Below are positions 45,763-55,943 of a stretch of DNA of 64,000 nucleotides, in pieces. The stretch is from Pseudomonas viridiflava (GTDB lineage: Bacteria > Pseudomonadota > Gammaproteobacteria > Pseudomonadales > Pseudomonadaceae). The translations under genes were made by a program, and so were the position numbers. The notes beneath the pieces are model-generated. The model was not told the origin of the DNA, ran no database searches, and saw nothing but the letters and a program-made list of their open reading frames with translations. Every line of letters begins with the position of its first letter. Position 1 is the stretch's first letter. The stretch is taken from NCBI RefSeq assembly GCF_900580865.1, contig NZ_UTBZ01000134.1, positions 124,001 to 188,000 on the forward strand, given 5' to 3'.

Positions 45763-46788
45763 TTAAAGGGCCAGCGGTGCTCTTTCGCAGAGGGTCGCCA
45801 ACGCCTTCGCCCATTGCGGGTCGTCATTCAGGCACGGCACCAGCACCAACTCCTCGCCCCCCGCTTCGCGGAACTGTTCCTTACCGCGATCGCCAATCTC
45901 TTCCAGCGTCTCGATGCAATCGGCAACAAACGCCGGGCACATCACCAGAATCTTCTTCACGCCGCTTTTCGCCAGCTCATCCAGCCGCGCTTCAGTGTAC
46001 GGCTCGATCCACTTCGCCCGGCCCAGACGCGACTGAAACGACACCGACCACTTGCCATCCGGCAGGCCCATGCGCTCAGCAAACAACGCCGCTGTGCGCA
46101 GGCATTGCGCGCGATAACAGGTCGCCAATACCGCAGGCGAAGCGTTTTTGCAGCAGTCTTCATTCTTGAAGCAATGATTGCCGGTCGGATCGAGTTTGGT
46201 CAGATGCCGCTCGGGCAAACCGTGGAAGCTCAGCAACAAGTGATCGTAATCCTGCTGCAGATGCGGCCGGGCACTTTCAACCAGCGCATCAAGGTATTCG
46301 GGCTGATCGTAAAACGGTTGCAGCACCGACAGTTGCACGTCGAGTTTCTTCTGCCGGATCACCCGTTTCGCTTCTTCGATCACCGTGGTCGTGGTGCTGT
46401 CGGCGAATTGCGGATACAGCGGCGCCAGCGTGATGCGCTTGTGTCCCGCCGCCACCAGCTTGAGCAAACAGGTTTCAATCGACGGCTCGCCGTAACGCAT
46501 CGCCAGCTCCACCGGGCCCTGGGTCCATTGCGCCTTCATCTGCTGTTGCAGGCGACGGCTGAGCACCACCAGCGGTGAACCCTCCTCCCACCAGATCGAG
46601 GCATAGGCGTGGGCCGATTGCTCCGGGCGTTTGATCAGGATCAGCGACACCAGCAGACGCCGCACCGGCCACGGCAGGTCGATCACATACGGGTCCATCA
46701 GGAATTGATTGAGGTAGCTGCGCACATCGGCCACCGAGGTAGAGGCCGGGGAACCCAGGTTGACCAGAAGCAAGGCGTGATCGGTCAT
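45763..46788 (-). CDS. hemH: Ferrochelatase
   Basis: A 341-residue enzyme that inserts Fe2+ into protoporphyrin IX, the last step of haem synthesis. HemH signatures include [10 protein letters not shown] at the N-terminus, [12 protein letters not shown] (catalytic His) and [28 protein letters not shown] 46788 has AGGACG; the frame opens to 46824 inside the neighbour's end. It follows the TIGR01777 gene by 13 bases and may be cotranscribed. Confidence 0.95.
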   Translation of the reverse strand: MTDHALLLVNLGSPASTSVADVRSYLNQFLMDPYVIDLPWPVRRLLVSLILIKRPEQSAHAYASIWWEEGSPLVVLSRRLQQQMKAQWTQGPVELAMRYGEPSIETCLLKLVAAGHKRITLAPLYPQFADSTTTTVIEEAKRVIRQKKLDVQLSVLQPFYDQPEYLDALVESARPHLQQDYDHLLLSFHGLPERHLTKLDPTGNHCFKNEDCCKNASPAVLATCYRAQCLRTAALFAERMGLPDGKWSVSFQSRLGRAKWIEPYTEARLDELAKSGVKKILVMCPAFVADCIETLEEIGDRGKEQFREAGGEELVLVPCLNDDPQWAKALATLCERAPLAL

Positions 46789-46801
46789 GCAACGTCCTAT
46801 T

Positions 46802-47704
46802 TCAGAGGCGGCTGGAGAGATCATCCAGAGCCGCGCGTAAATCCGTGAACTGGAAAGTGAAACCCGCTTCCAGCAAGCGTGCCGGCATAGCTTTCTGGCC
46901 GCCGAGCAACAACAAAGACATCTCGCCGAGGCCGACCTTCAGCGCCAGCGTCGGCATCGGCATGAACGCCGGGCGGTGTAGAACGCTGCCCAGCGTCTTG
47001 GCAAATTCGCGATTGCGCACAGGTTTCGGCGCGCACGCATTATAAGGACCGCTGGCCTGATCGCGGTGCAGAAGAAAATCAATCAGGGCGATTTGATCGT
47101 TGATATGAATCCACGGCATCCACTGCCGACCATTGCCCAAAGGCCCGCCCAGCGCGAGTTTGAACGGCAACAACAAGCGCGACAAAAAGCCGCCCTCGGC
47201 CGACAGCACCAGACCGGTTCGCACCAGCACCACGCGGATGCCTTGGGCCTCGGCACGCTGTGCGGTTTCTTCCCAGGCGATGCACAACTGGCTGGCGAAA
47301 TCGTCGATCACCGGCGGCGAATCTTCGGTCAGTTCGCGCTCACCGCCATCGCCGTACCAGCCGATTGCCGAACCGGAAATCAGCAATGCCGGTTTCTGCG
47401 CACGGGTTTCGAGCCATGCCAACAGCGTTTCCGTCAGCGTGATGCGGCTGCTCCACAACAACGCTTTGCGGCGATGGGTCCACGGCCGATCGGCAATCGG
47501 CGCACCAGCCAGATTGATGATCGCGTCCACAGGCTCCTCGCCGAGATCTTCCAGACGCGCGATGCCACGCACCTGCGCACCGCAGATCTTCGCGACCTTC
47601 TCCGGTTTACGGCTCCAGACCGTCAGGCGATGGCCCTGCTGCGACCAGTGTCGGCAGAGCTGACGTCCGATCAAACCAGTACCGCCGGTCAGCAATATGT
47701 GCAT
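46802..47704 (-). CDS. TIGR01777 family SDR epimerase
   Basis: A 300-residue extended short-chain dehydrogenase/NAD-epimerase. It starts [17 protein letters not shown] (glycine-rich NAD loop). [25 protein letters not shown] and [17 protein letters not shown] are diagnostic of TIGR01777 (YfcH-like). Substrate unknown. In pseudomonads it lies directly before hemH, so it is likely cotranscribed. Confidence 0.9.
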   Translation of the reverse strand: MHILLTGGTGLIGRQLCRHWSQQGHRLTVWSRKPEKVAKICGAQVRGIARLEDLGEEPVDAIINLAGAPIADRPWTHRRKALLWSSRITLTETLLAWLETRAQKPALLISGSAIGWYGDGGERELTEDSPPVIDDFASQLCIAWEETAQRAEAQGIRVVLVRTGLVLSAEGGFLSRLLLPFKLALGGPLGNGRQWMPWIHINDQIALIDFLLHRDQASGPYNACAPKPVRNREFAKTLGSVLHRPAFMPMPTLALKVGLGEMSLLLLGGQKAMPARLLEAGFTFQFTDLRAALDDLSSRL

Positions 47705-47826
47705 GACATCTTCCTCGCGTGGCGTTTAACCCGGATCACTAGTCTATTTTTATAAGCAGGGATCTTTTCTATCGGGCAGGCTCTATTGTTTAACCATAGG
47801 CCAAGCTGTCAGAACGAGAACGCTAG

Positions 47827-49100
<1,274 letters not shown>

Positions 49101-49111
49101 ACACCAGCCAT

Positions 49112-49201
49112 TGTGGGAGCGAGCCTGCTCGCGAATGCGGATTAACCTTCAACAGATGCATTGACTGACGCACCGTATTCGCGAGCAGGCTCGCTCCCAC
49201 A
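49112..49201. repeat. REP inverted pair (copy 9)
   Basis: Arms 49112-49136 and 49177-49201 are exact inverse complements (25 bases). It lies between the first operon of the light cluster and the DUF523 promoter. Confidence 0.95.
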
Positions 49202-49228
49202 GGGGATTAGCGCTTTAACCGAAAAAAG

Positions 49229-49303
49229 TTGTACAAATGATTTGACTTGTACACCCTTGAATCTATGCTAAGCCAATGTTGTACAGAGATTGATCTCTGT
49301 ATA
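49229..49303 (+). promoter_or_regulatory. Operator-rich promoter of the DUF523-litR-phr operon
   Basis: Four TGTACA-like motifs occur here: TTGTACA at 49229-49235, 49247-49253 and 49279-49285, and TGTATA at 49298-49303. A promoter TTGACT (49242) with TATGCT (49264) has the second motif inside its spacer. TACAGAGAT/ATCTCTGTA (49282-49301) is a 9-bp perfect inverted repeat with a 2-base centre, in the likely leader. Confidence 0.6.
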
Positions 49304-49323
49304 GGTTTAGATTCGAGGTGCCT

Positions 49324-50286
49324 ATGCTTGCCCTGCCCGCCGCCAAACCAAAAATCGCCATCAGCGCCTGCCTGCTGGGTGCCGAGGTGCGCTACAACGG
49401 TGGGCACAAGGAATCACGACTGTGCAGCCGCACCCTCACCGAGCATTTCGATTTTGTCCCCGTATGCCCCGAAGTGGCCATCGGCCTGGGCATCCCGCGC
49501 GAACCCATCCGCCTCGTCGGCGACGCCGAGCATCCACAAGCGGTCGGCACGGTGAACCGGGCGATCAACGTCACCCAGCCATTGGCCGAATACGGCGAGA
49601 AAATGGCCACCGAACTGGATGACATCTGCGGCTACATCTTCATGCAGCAATCGCCGTCCTGCGGCCTGGAACGGGTCAAGGTCTACCACGCCAACGGCGC
49701 CCCGGTGAACGGCGGCGGACGCGGGATCTACGCCCAAGCGTTCTGCGCGCGTCATCCGGATCTGCCGGTGGAAGAAGCCGGGCGCCTCAATGACCCGGTG
49801 CTGCGCGAGAACTTCATCACCCGCGTGTTCGCCTACAGCGAATGGCAACAAGTCCTCGCCAATGGCCTGAGTCGTCGTGCCCTCACCGAATTCCATTCGC
49901 GCTACAAATACCTGCTGATGGCGCACAACCCGTTGCAATACAAAGCACTCGGCAAGTTGTTGGGCAACATGGCTCACACCGATCCCGCCGAAATCGGCCC
50001 GCGCTACTTCAGCGAACTGATGGCGGCATTGAAGAAATGCGCCACGCGCGGCACTCACAGCAATGTTCTGCAGCACATCAGCGGCTACCTGAAACAGGCG
50101 ATCAGCGCCGAAGACAAACAGGAAATGCAACACGTCATCGGCCAGTACCGCCAAGGCATTGTGCCGCTGGTGGTGCCGTTGACGCTGCTCAAGCATCACT
50201 TTCGCCTCCATCCGGATTCGTACATCGCGCAACAGGTTTACCTGCAACCGCACCCGGAAAACCTCAGCCTGCGAAACGCAATCTAA
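49324..50286 (+). CDS. DUF523 and DUF1722 (YbgA) fusion protein
   Basis: A 320-residue two-domain protein. The N-terminal DUF523 domain (residues 8-150) has KIAISACLLGAEVRYNGG and the cysteine motif QQSPSCGLERV. The C-terminal DUF1722/YbgA domain follows (about 190-310; FHSRYKYLLMAHNPLQYKALGK). In E. coli YbgA lies next to phr. The fusion is a known architecture; function is unknown, perhaps an accessory to photolyase or [Fe-S] chemistry. ATG 49324 has GAGG; a GTG two codons upstream overlaps that site. Confidence 0.9.
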   Translation: MLALPAAKPKIAISACLLGAEVRYNGGHKESRLCSRTLTEHFDFVPVCPEVAIGLGIPREPIRLVGDAEHPQAVGTVNRAINVTQPLAEYGEKMATELDDICGYIFMQQSPSCGLERVKVYHANGAPVNGGGRGIYAQAFCARHPDLPVEEAGRLNDPVLRENFITRVFAYSEWQQVLANGLSRRALTEFHSRYKYLLMAHNPLQYKALGKLLGNMAHTDPAEIGPRYFSELMAALKKCATRGTHSNVLQHISGYLKQAISAEDKQEMQHVIGQYRQGIVPLVVPLTLLKHHFRLHPDSYIAQQVYLQPHPENLSLRNAI

Positions 50287-51227
50287 TGAACGACAAAATG
50301 GATACCAGCGCCCAGGAAGACCTTGGCGCGGATTTTAAAAAGGCCCTCGACGAGGGCTGGCTGCCGATTCGCGAAGTCGCCCGGCAGACCGGCGTCAACG
50401 CGATCACCCTGCGCGCGTGGGAACGCCGCTACGGGCTGGTCGTGCCGCAACGCACCCCCAAAGGCCACCGGCTGTATTCGGCCGAACACGTGCAACAGAT
50501 TCTGACCATCCTCACCTGGCTCAACCGTGGCGTTGCAGTCAGCCAAGTCAAGCCGCTGCTCGACGCGCCACAGGCGTTCAGCGAATCGGTGGAAAACGAC
50601 TGGCAGCGCTTGCGCCAAACCCTGCTTGCAGCCGTCACGCAGCTCAATGAACGCAGCCTCGACGACAGCGTCAATCAGGCCATGGCGCTCTACCCGCCAC
50701 GCACCTTGTGCGAGCAATTGCTGATGCCGCTGCTGGCGGAACTGGAGCAGCGTTGGCAGGGCCAGTTCGGCGCGCAGATGGAACGGGTGTTCTTTTATTC
50801 ATGGTTACGCAGCAAATTCGGCACACGCATCTACCATAACAATCGTCAGTTGCATGGCGCCCCGCTGCTGTTGATCAACCATTCCGACCTGCCACTGGAA
50901 CCTCATCTGTGGCTGTGCGCATGGCTGATCAGTAGCGCTGATTGTCCGGTGCAAGTGTTTGACTGGCCGCTGCCGGCCGCCGAACTGGCGCTGGCGGTCG
51001 AACATCTGCAAGCCCGTGGCGTACTGCTGTATTCCAGCAAAGCCATGAACCTTGCGCAGTTGCCGAAACTATTGAACGGAGTCAGTTGCCCGAAAATGCT
51101 GGTCGGACCAACGGTATGCATCCACCACGCCGAGTTGTCCGTAAGAACTTCCGAGATGGCTGATGTGTTCCTGGCTGAAGACGCGCTTCTGGCGCACCAG
51201 GTACTCGTTCAGCGTGGGCTGATTTAA
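50286..51227 (+). CDS. MerR-family LitR-like light-responsive regulator
   Basis: A 313-residue regulator: MerR HTH (about 25-95; WLPIREVARQTGVNAITLRAWERRYG), a four-helix region (about 105-185) and a Rossmann-like domain (about 190-313). This is the LitR/CarH layout, in which the last two domains bind adenosylcobalamin. Of the cobalamin signatures I recall, ExH is kept (Glu205-Pro-His207). The W-x9-EH motif reads W157-x9-RV and the late GG reads GP, so B12 binding is doubtful. P. putida class II LitR proteins also lack B12 and use separate LOV photosensors. It overlaps the DUF523 stop (TAATG) and is cotranscribed with phr. Confidence 0.85.
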   Translation: MNDKMDTSAQEDLGADFKKALDEGWLPIREVARQTGVNAITLRAWERRYGLVVPQRTPKGHRLYSAEHVQQILTILTWLNRGVAVSQVKPLLDAPQAFSESVENDWQRLRQTLLAAVTQLNERSLDDSVNQAMALYPPRTLCEQLLMPLLAELEQRWQGQFGAQMERVFFYSWLRSKFGTRIYHNNRQLHGAPLLLINHSDLPLEPHLWLCAWLISSADCPVQVFDWPLPAAELALAVEHLQARGVLLYSSKAMNLAQLPKLLNGVSCPKMLVGPTVCIHHAELSVRTSEMADVFLAEDALLAHQVLVQRGLI

Positions 51228-51247
51228 TGGACGCAGTGAGTTCCGAC

Positions 51248-52693
51248 ATGCAATTGATCTGGCTGCGCAGCGACCTGCGCCAACATGACAACACTGCCCT
51301 TGCGGCCGCCGCAGCGCGGGGCCCGACGGTGGCCGTGTACCTGTTGAGCCCGCAGCAGTGGCTGGAACATGACGATGCGCCGTGCAAAGTCGATTTCTGG
51401 CTGCGCAACCTGGGTGAGTTGAGCGCAAGCCTTGGCCAACTGAATATCCCATTGCTGATTCGCAAGGCGCCCCATTGGGATCAAGCCCCGGCGGAACTGC
51501 TCAAACTCTGTCGGCAACTGAAGATCAAGGCAGTTCACGTCAATGAAGAGTATGGCGTCCATGAAAGCCGTCGCGATGCAGCGGTCGCCGAGGCGCTGAA
51601 AACCGAGGGCATCGATTTCCACAGCTATCTTGATCAACTGTTGTTCAAACCCGGCACGGTGCTGACCAAGACCGACAGTTACTTCAAGGTATTCAGCCAG
51701 TTCAGAAAGGTCTGCTACGAACGCCTGCACCGCTCGATGCCTGCCCTGGTCAGAGCCCCCGGCAAACAGGCAAAACTCGAGATCGACAGCGATCCTGTTC
51801 CCGGTTCCGTCAAAGGCTTCGCCACACCGAGCCAAACCCTGCGCGATCTATGGCCCGCCGGCGAAAAGGAAGCCCGGCGCCGTCTCGACACTTTCACCGA
51901 CGCGCAGATCGACTACTACCAGAGCGAACGCGACTTCCCGGCCAAACCCGGCACAAGTCAGCTCTCGGCGTATCTCGCCGCCGGTGTGATCTCGCCACGC
52001 CAATGCCTGCACGCCGCGCTGCAAAGCAATCAGGGCGAATTCGAGAGCGGTAAGGTCGGTGCGGTCACCTGGATCAACGAGCTACTGTGGCGCGAGTTCT
52101 ACAAACACATCCTGGTCGGCTATCCACGGGTCTCGCGGCACCGCGCGTTTCGCCCGGAAACCGAAGCGCTGGCCTGGCGTGATGCGCCGGACGATCTCGC
52201 CGCGTGGCAAGAGGCGCGCACCGGTCTGCCGATTATCGACGCGGCCATGCGCCAATTGCTCGAAACCGGCTGGATGCACAACCGCCTGCGCATGATCGTG
52301 GCGATGTTCCTGACCAAAAACCTGCTGATCGACTGGCGCGAAGGCGAACGCTTTTTCATGCGTCACCTGATTGATGGCGATCTGGCGGCGAACAACGGTG
52401 GCTGGCAGTGGAGTTCGTCGACGGGCACCGATTCGGCGCCGTACTTCCGCATCTTCAACCCGCTGAGCCAATCGGAAAAATTCGACAGCGAAGGCCTGTT
52501 CATCAAGCACTGGCTGCCGGAACTGGCCGACCTCAACAAAAAACAAGTGCATAACCCTGCCGACGTCGGTGGTTTGTTCGGCGCGGCGGATTACCCGTCG
52601 CCGATCGTCAACCTCAGCACCTCGCGTCAGCGCGCGTTGGCGGCCTTCAAGAATTTGCCTTCGCGTGCGTCTTCAGGAGCTGATGATGAGTGA
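51248..52693 (+). CDS. phr: Deoxyribodipyrimidine photolyase
   Basis: A 481-residue FAD enzyme that repairs UV-induced pyrimidine dimers using blue light. It has the N-terminal antenna domain (MQLIWLRSDLRQHDNTALA) and the C-terminal FAD domain. Signatures include WINELLWREFYKHIL, TGLPIIDAAMRQLLETGWMHNR and NNGGWQWSSSTGTDSAPYFRIFNP. ATG 51248 gives the family N-terminus and follows GTGAG; an in-frame ATG at 51227 overlapping the regulator stop is an alternative. Its stop overlaps the NTF2-like gene. Confidence 0.95.
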   Translation: MQLIWLRSDLRQHDNTALAAAAARGPTVAVYLLSPQQWLEHDDAPCKVDFWLRNLGELSASLGQLNIPLLIRKAPHWDQAPAELLKLCRQLKIKAVHVNEEYGVHESRRDAAVAEALKTEGIDFHSYLDQLLFKPGTVLTKTDSYFKVFSQFRKVCYERLHRSMPALVRAPGKQAKLEIDSDPVPGSVKGFATPSQTLRDLWPAGEKEARRRLDTFTDAQIDYYQSERDFPAKPGTSQLSAYLAAGVISPRQCLHAALQSNQGEFESGKVGAVTWINELLWREFYKHILVGYPRVSRHRAFRPETEALAWRDAPDDLAAWQEARTGLPIIDAAMRQLLETGWMHNRLRMIVAMFLTKNLLIDWREGERFFMRHLIDGDLAANNGGWQWSSSTGTDSAPYFRIFNPLSQSEKFDSEGLFIKHWLPELADLNKKQVHNPADVGGLFGAADYPSPIVNLSTSRQRALAAFKNLPSRASSGADDE

Positions 52694-53108
52694 ATTCCTG
52701 CGCCGCTTCGCCCGGCAATTTTCAGCGTTGAACAAAGACAACCTGCAAAGTCTGGGCGAGCTGTACAGCGATGACATTCATTTCACCGACCCGCTGCACG
52801 AGGTGCAGGGTCTGGCGCAGTTGCGCGACTACTTCGGCGAGCTATACGCCAACGTCAGCGAACTGCGTTTCGACTTTCACGGTTTCGACCAGATCGGCGA
52901 CTGCGAAGGCTACCTGCGTTGGGTCATGAGTTATCGCCATCCGCGCCTCGCGGGTGGCCGCTTGATTCGCGTCAGCGGCTGCTCGCACCTGCTCTGGCGT
53001 GACAAGGTTTATCGCCACCGGGATTACTTCGATGCCGGGGCGCTGCTGTATGAACACTTGCCAGTATTGGGTCGGGTGATTGCCTGGCTGAAAAGGAGAA
53101 TGGGATGA
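52686..53108 (+). CDS. NTF2-like (SnoaL family) protein
   Basis: A 140-residue single-domain cone-shaped fold protein of the nuclear transport factor 2/SnoaL type (LRRFARQFSALNKDNLQSLGELYSDDIHFTDPLHEVQG). Such proteins bind small hydrophobic ligands or act as isomerases or hydratases. AGGAG lies six bases before ATG 52686. It overlaps phr and the SDR gene (ATGA), so it is in the middle of the operon. Confidence 0.87.
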   Translation: MSEFLRRFARQFSALNKDNLQSLGELYSDDIHFTDPLHEVQGLAQLRDYFGELYANVSELRFDFHGFDQIGDCEGYLRWVMSYRHPRLAGGRLIRVSGCSHLLWRDKVYRHRDYFDAGALLYEHLPVLGRVIAWLKRRMG

Positions 53109-53887
53109 GTCGTACACCTCCACGGCGTTATTGGTTGACCGGGGCCAGCAGTGGCATCGGCGCGGCGCTGGCTGAAGAGATCCTGAAAACCGGAGCGCAC
53201 CTGGCGGTCAGTTCCCGTCAGGTCGCCCCGCTCAAGGTCTTGTCGCAACGCTATCCGGGGCAGGTTTTGGTGGTGCCGGGGGATCTGACCAACAGCCAGA
53301 CAGTGCGCGAAATCGGTGAGCAGATCGCCGCAGACTGGGGTTCACTGGACTCGGTGATTCTCAACGCCGGCACCTGCGAATATGTGGATGCCAAGCAGTT
53401 CGATTCCTCGATCATCGAGCATGTGGTGCGCACCAATCTGCTCGCCAGCAGTTACTGCATTGAGGCCGCCCTGCCGCTGCTGCGCAAAGGCACCGCGCCG
53501 CATCTGATCGGCGTGGCCAGTTCGGTCACCTACCTGCCGCTGCCACGGGCCGAAGCCTATGGCGCGTCGAAGGCCGGTTTGCGTTACCTGTTCGAATCGC
53601 TGCGCATCGATCTGGCCGACGAAGGCATTGAAGTCACCGTGGTCAGCCCGGGTTTTGTCGAAACACCGCTGACCGCCAGAAATGATTTCCCGATGCCCTT
53701 GAGCTGGCCTGTGGATAAAGCCGCGCGGCACATCTTCGCCAAGCTCAAGGACCGGCCGTTGGAGATCGCCTTTCCGGCGCTGTTCATGGCCGCGCTGTGG
53801 CCGCTGTCGAAACTGCCGGCACGCGTGCAACTGGCGATCGGCAAGCGCATGGTGCGCAAGTCACCTCCGCTGACGGATCCGACATGA
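53105..53887 (+). CDS. Short-chain dehydrogenase/reductase
   Basis: A 260-residue classical SDR. The cofactor loop is YWLTGASSGIGAALAEE, the active site is the Ser of GVASSVTYLP with YGASK. The C-terminus is hydrophobic (ALFMAALWPLSKLPARV), suggesting membrane contact. It overlaps its neighbours on both sides by four bases. With the oxidase, DUF1365 and methyltransferase it forms a conserved cluster seen in light- or singlet-oxygen-responsive regulons. Confidence 0.9.
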   Translation: MSRTPPRRYWLTGASSGIGAALAEEILKTGAHLAVSSRQVAPLKVLSQRYPGQVLVVPGDLTNSQTVREIGEQIAADWGSLDSVILNAGTCEYVDAKQFDSSIIEHVVRTNLLASSYCIEAALPLLRKGTAPHLIGVASSVTYLPLPRAEAYGASKAGLRYLFESLRIDLADEGIEVTVVSPGFVETPLTARNDFPMPLSWPVDKAARHIFAKLKDRPLEIAFPALFMAALWPLSKLPARVQLAIGKRMVRKSPPLTDPT

Positions 53888-55131
53888 AAATCGCCATCGT
53901 CGGCAGCGGGATCGCCGGGCTGACCTGCGCCTACCTGCTCAATCGCCGCCATGAAGTCACGGTGTTCGAGGCCGGCGACTGGGTCGGCGGCCACACGCAC
54001 ACCGTGCCGGTGACCGTCGATGGCCGCCAGTACGCCGTGGACACCGGTTTCATCGTCTTCAACGACTGGACCTACCCGAACTTTATCCGCCTGCTCGGCC
54101 AGCTCGGCGTGGCGTTCAAACCGACGGAAATGAGTTTCTCGGTGACCGACCCGGACACTGGCCTCGAATACAACGGCAACAACCTCAACAGCCTCTTCGC
54201 CCAGCGCAGCAATCTGTTGTCGCCGGGGTTCTGGGGCATGTTGCGCGACATTCTGCGCTTCAACAAAGAAGCCCAGCGCGACCTCCTCGAATTGCGCATC
54301 GCCGCCGACACCACCCTCGACGAATATCTCAAGGCTGGCGGTTACGGCGAGCGTTTCATCCTGCATTACATCGTGCCGATGGGCTCGGCAATCTGGTCGA
54401 TGCCGATGGCGGAAATGCTCAATTTCCCGCTGCAGTTCTTCGTACGTTTTTTCAAGAATCATGGACTGTTGTCGGTCAGTGATCGTCCGCAGTGGCAAGT
54501 CATCGAAGGCGGCTCGAGCGCCTATATCGCGCCGCTGACGGCAGCGTTCAAGGAGCGGATTCGTCTCAACTGCCCGGTCACCCGGGTTGATCGCGATGTG
54601 CATGGCGTAGTTATCCACAGCCCGGCGGGCCTCGAACACTTCGACCAGGTGGTGTTCGCCTGTCACAGCGATCAAGCGTTGAAACTGCTGGCGGTCCCGA
54701 GCGAGGCCGAACGCGCGATCCTCGGCGCCCTGCCCTATGCCGACAACGAAGTGGTGTTGCACACCGATACGCGTTTGCTGCCGACGCGAAAACTGGCCTG
54801 GGCGAGCTGGAACTATCGACTCAGCGGCGCCGGCCACACCCACGCCGCTGTCACCTATGACATGAACATTCTGCAGGGTATTCAGAGCGACACCACGTTC
54901 TGCGTCAGCCTCAATCAGAGCGCCGGCATCAGCCCGGACAAAGTGCTTGCCCGCTATACCTATGCCCATCCGCAATTCAGCCTCGCAGCGGTGGCGGCAC
55001 AAAACCGCTGGGGCGAACTGGATGGCGCGCAGCACACGCATTATTGCGGCGCCTATTGGGCCAACGGTTTTCATGAGGACGGTGTGGTCAGCGCCTTGCG
55101 CGTGGCCGCCGCATTCGGGGAAACCTTATGA
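53884..55131 (+). CDS. FAD-dependent amine oxidase family protein
   Basis: A 415-residue flavoprotein beginning MKIAIVGSGIAGLTCAYLLN, with VFEAGDWVGGHTHTV (FAD motif) and a C-terminal HYCGAYWANGFHEDGVVSALR. It belongs to the NAD(P)-binding, protoporphyrinogen oxidase-like/amine-oxidase superfamily; close relatives in alphaproteobacteria accompany CFA-like enzymes and may act as fatty acyl desaturases. The ATG overlaps the SDR stop (ATGA). Confidence 0.9.
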   Translation: MKIAIVGSGIAGLTCAYLLNRRHEVTVFEAGDWVGGHTHTVPVTVDGRQYAVDTGFIVFNDWTYPNFIRLLGQLGVAFKPTEMSFSVTDPDTGLEYNGNNLNSLFAQRSNLLSPGFWGMLRDILRFNKEAQRDLLELRIAADTTLDEYLKAGGYGERFILHYIVPMGSAIWSMPMAEMLNFPLQFFVRFFKNHGLLSVSDRPQWQVIEGGSSAYIAPLTAAFKERIRLNCPVTRVDRDVHGVVIHSPAGLEHFDQVVFACHSDQALKLLAVPSEAERAILGALPYADNEVVLHTDTRLLPTRKLAWASWNYRLSGAGHTHAAVTYDMNILQGIQSDTTFCVSLNQSAGISPDKVLARYTYAHPQFSLAAVAAQNRWGELDGAQHTHYCGAYWANGFHEDGVVSALRVAAAFGETL

Positions 55132-55943
55132 ACAGCGCCCTCTACAGCGGCTGGATCGGCCATCGGCGCTTCTCGCCGCGCCGCCATGAATTCCGTTACC
55201 GGATCGGCTTGCTCTACCTCGATCTCAGCGAGCAGGACGCAGTGCTTGCACTGTCGCCGCTGGCCGGACGCAGCCGTTTTGCGCCGTTCTCATTTCGCGA
55301 GACTGACTACCTGAAGACCTTCACCGGCCGTGGCATACGCCTGATCGACGCCGTGCGTCAGCAGGTCGGCATCGCCATCGGCCATGAACCGCAAGGCGCG
55401 ATCTGCCTGCTGACCCAGGCGCGCAGTTGGGGGCTGTCGTTCAACCCGGTGAGTTTCTTTTACTGCCATGAGGCGGACGGGCAACTGGCAGCGATTGTCT
55501 GCGAGGTCACCAACACTCCGTGGCGCGAGCGCTATCACTACGTGCTGCCGGCGCGCACGCCCGTCGACCTGCGGGATTTTCACCAGCACTTCGCCGTGGC
55601 CAAGGCCTTTCACGTTTCGCCGTTCCTGCCGCGCGACCTCGAATACCGCATGAGCTTCAGCCCCGCTGCGCAAACCCTCGGCGTGCACATGGCCGACTGG
55701 CAAGGCGAGCACAAACTGTTCGACGCGACGCTCAATCTGCAACGCGAAAGCCTCGATCGCCATAGCCTGCATCGTTACCTGCGGCGGTTTCCGTGGATGA
55801 CCGCAAAAACCGCGTTGGCGATTTACTGGCAAGCGCTGCGACTGCTGCTCAAACGCGCACCGATCTTTGCTCATCAGACTGCCGACGGCAGCTTTCAAAC
55901 CGCCACTGTGCCTCCCAAGGAGCACCGCCATGAAATCCTCTAG
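55128..55943 (+). CDS. DUF1365 domain-containing protein
   Basis: A 271-residue DUF1365 protein (LYSGWIGHRRFSPRRHEFRYRIG; QARSWGLSFNPVSFFYC; HVSPFLPRDLEYRM). Function unproven; the family is almost always found with the amine-oxidase-like flavoprotein and CFA-like methyltransferase. The ATG overlaps the preceding stop, and the 3' end overlaps the methyltransferase start by 14 bases, indicating strong coupling. Confidence 0.9.
   Translation: MNSALYSGWIGHRRFSPRRHEFRYRIGLLYLDLSEQDAVLALSPLAGRSRFAPFSFRETDYLKTFTGRGIRLIDAVRQQVGIAIGHEPQGAICLLTQARSWGLSFNPVSFFYCHEADGQLAAIVCEVTNTPWRERYHYVLPARTPVDLRDFHQHFAVAKAFHVSPFLPRDLEYRMSFSPAAQTLGVHMADWQGEHKLFDATLNLQRESLDRHSLHRYLRRFPWMTAKTALAIYWQALRLLLKRAPIFAHQTADGSFQTATVPPKEHRHEIL

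Noticed and set aside
44309-45814. Minus-strand open frame of 501 codons over uraA
   Set aside because: Low-complexity His/Arg/Gln-rich translation antisense to the well-supported uraA.
53584-55074. Minus-strand open frame of 496 codons
   Set aside because: Antisense to the amine oxidase gene; no motif or start signal.
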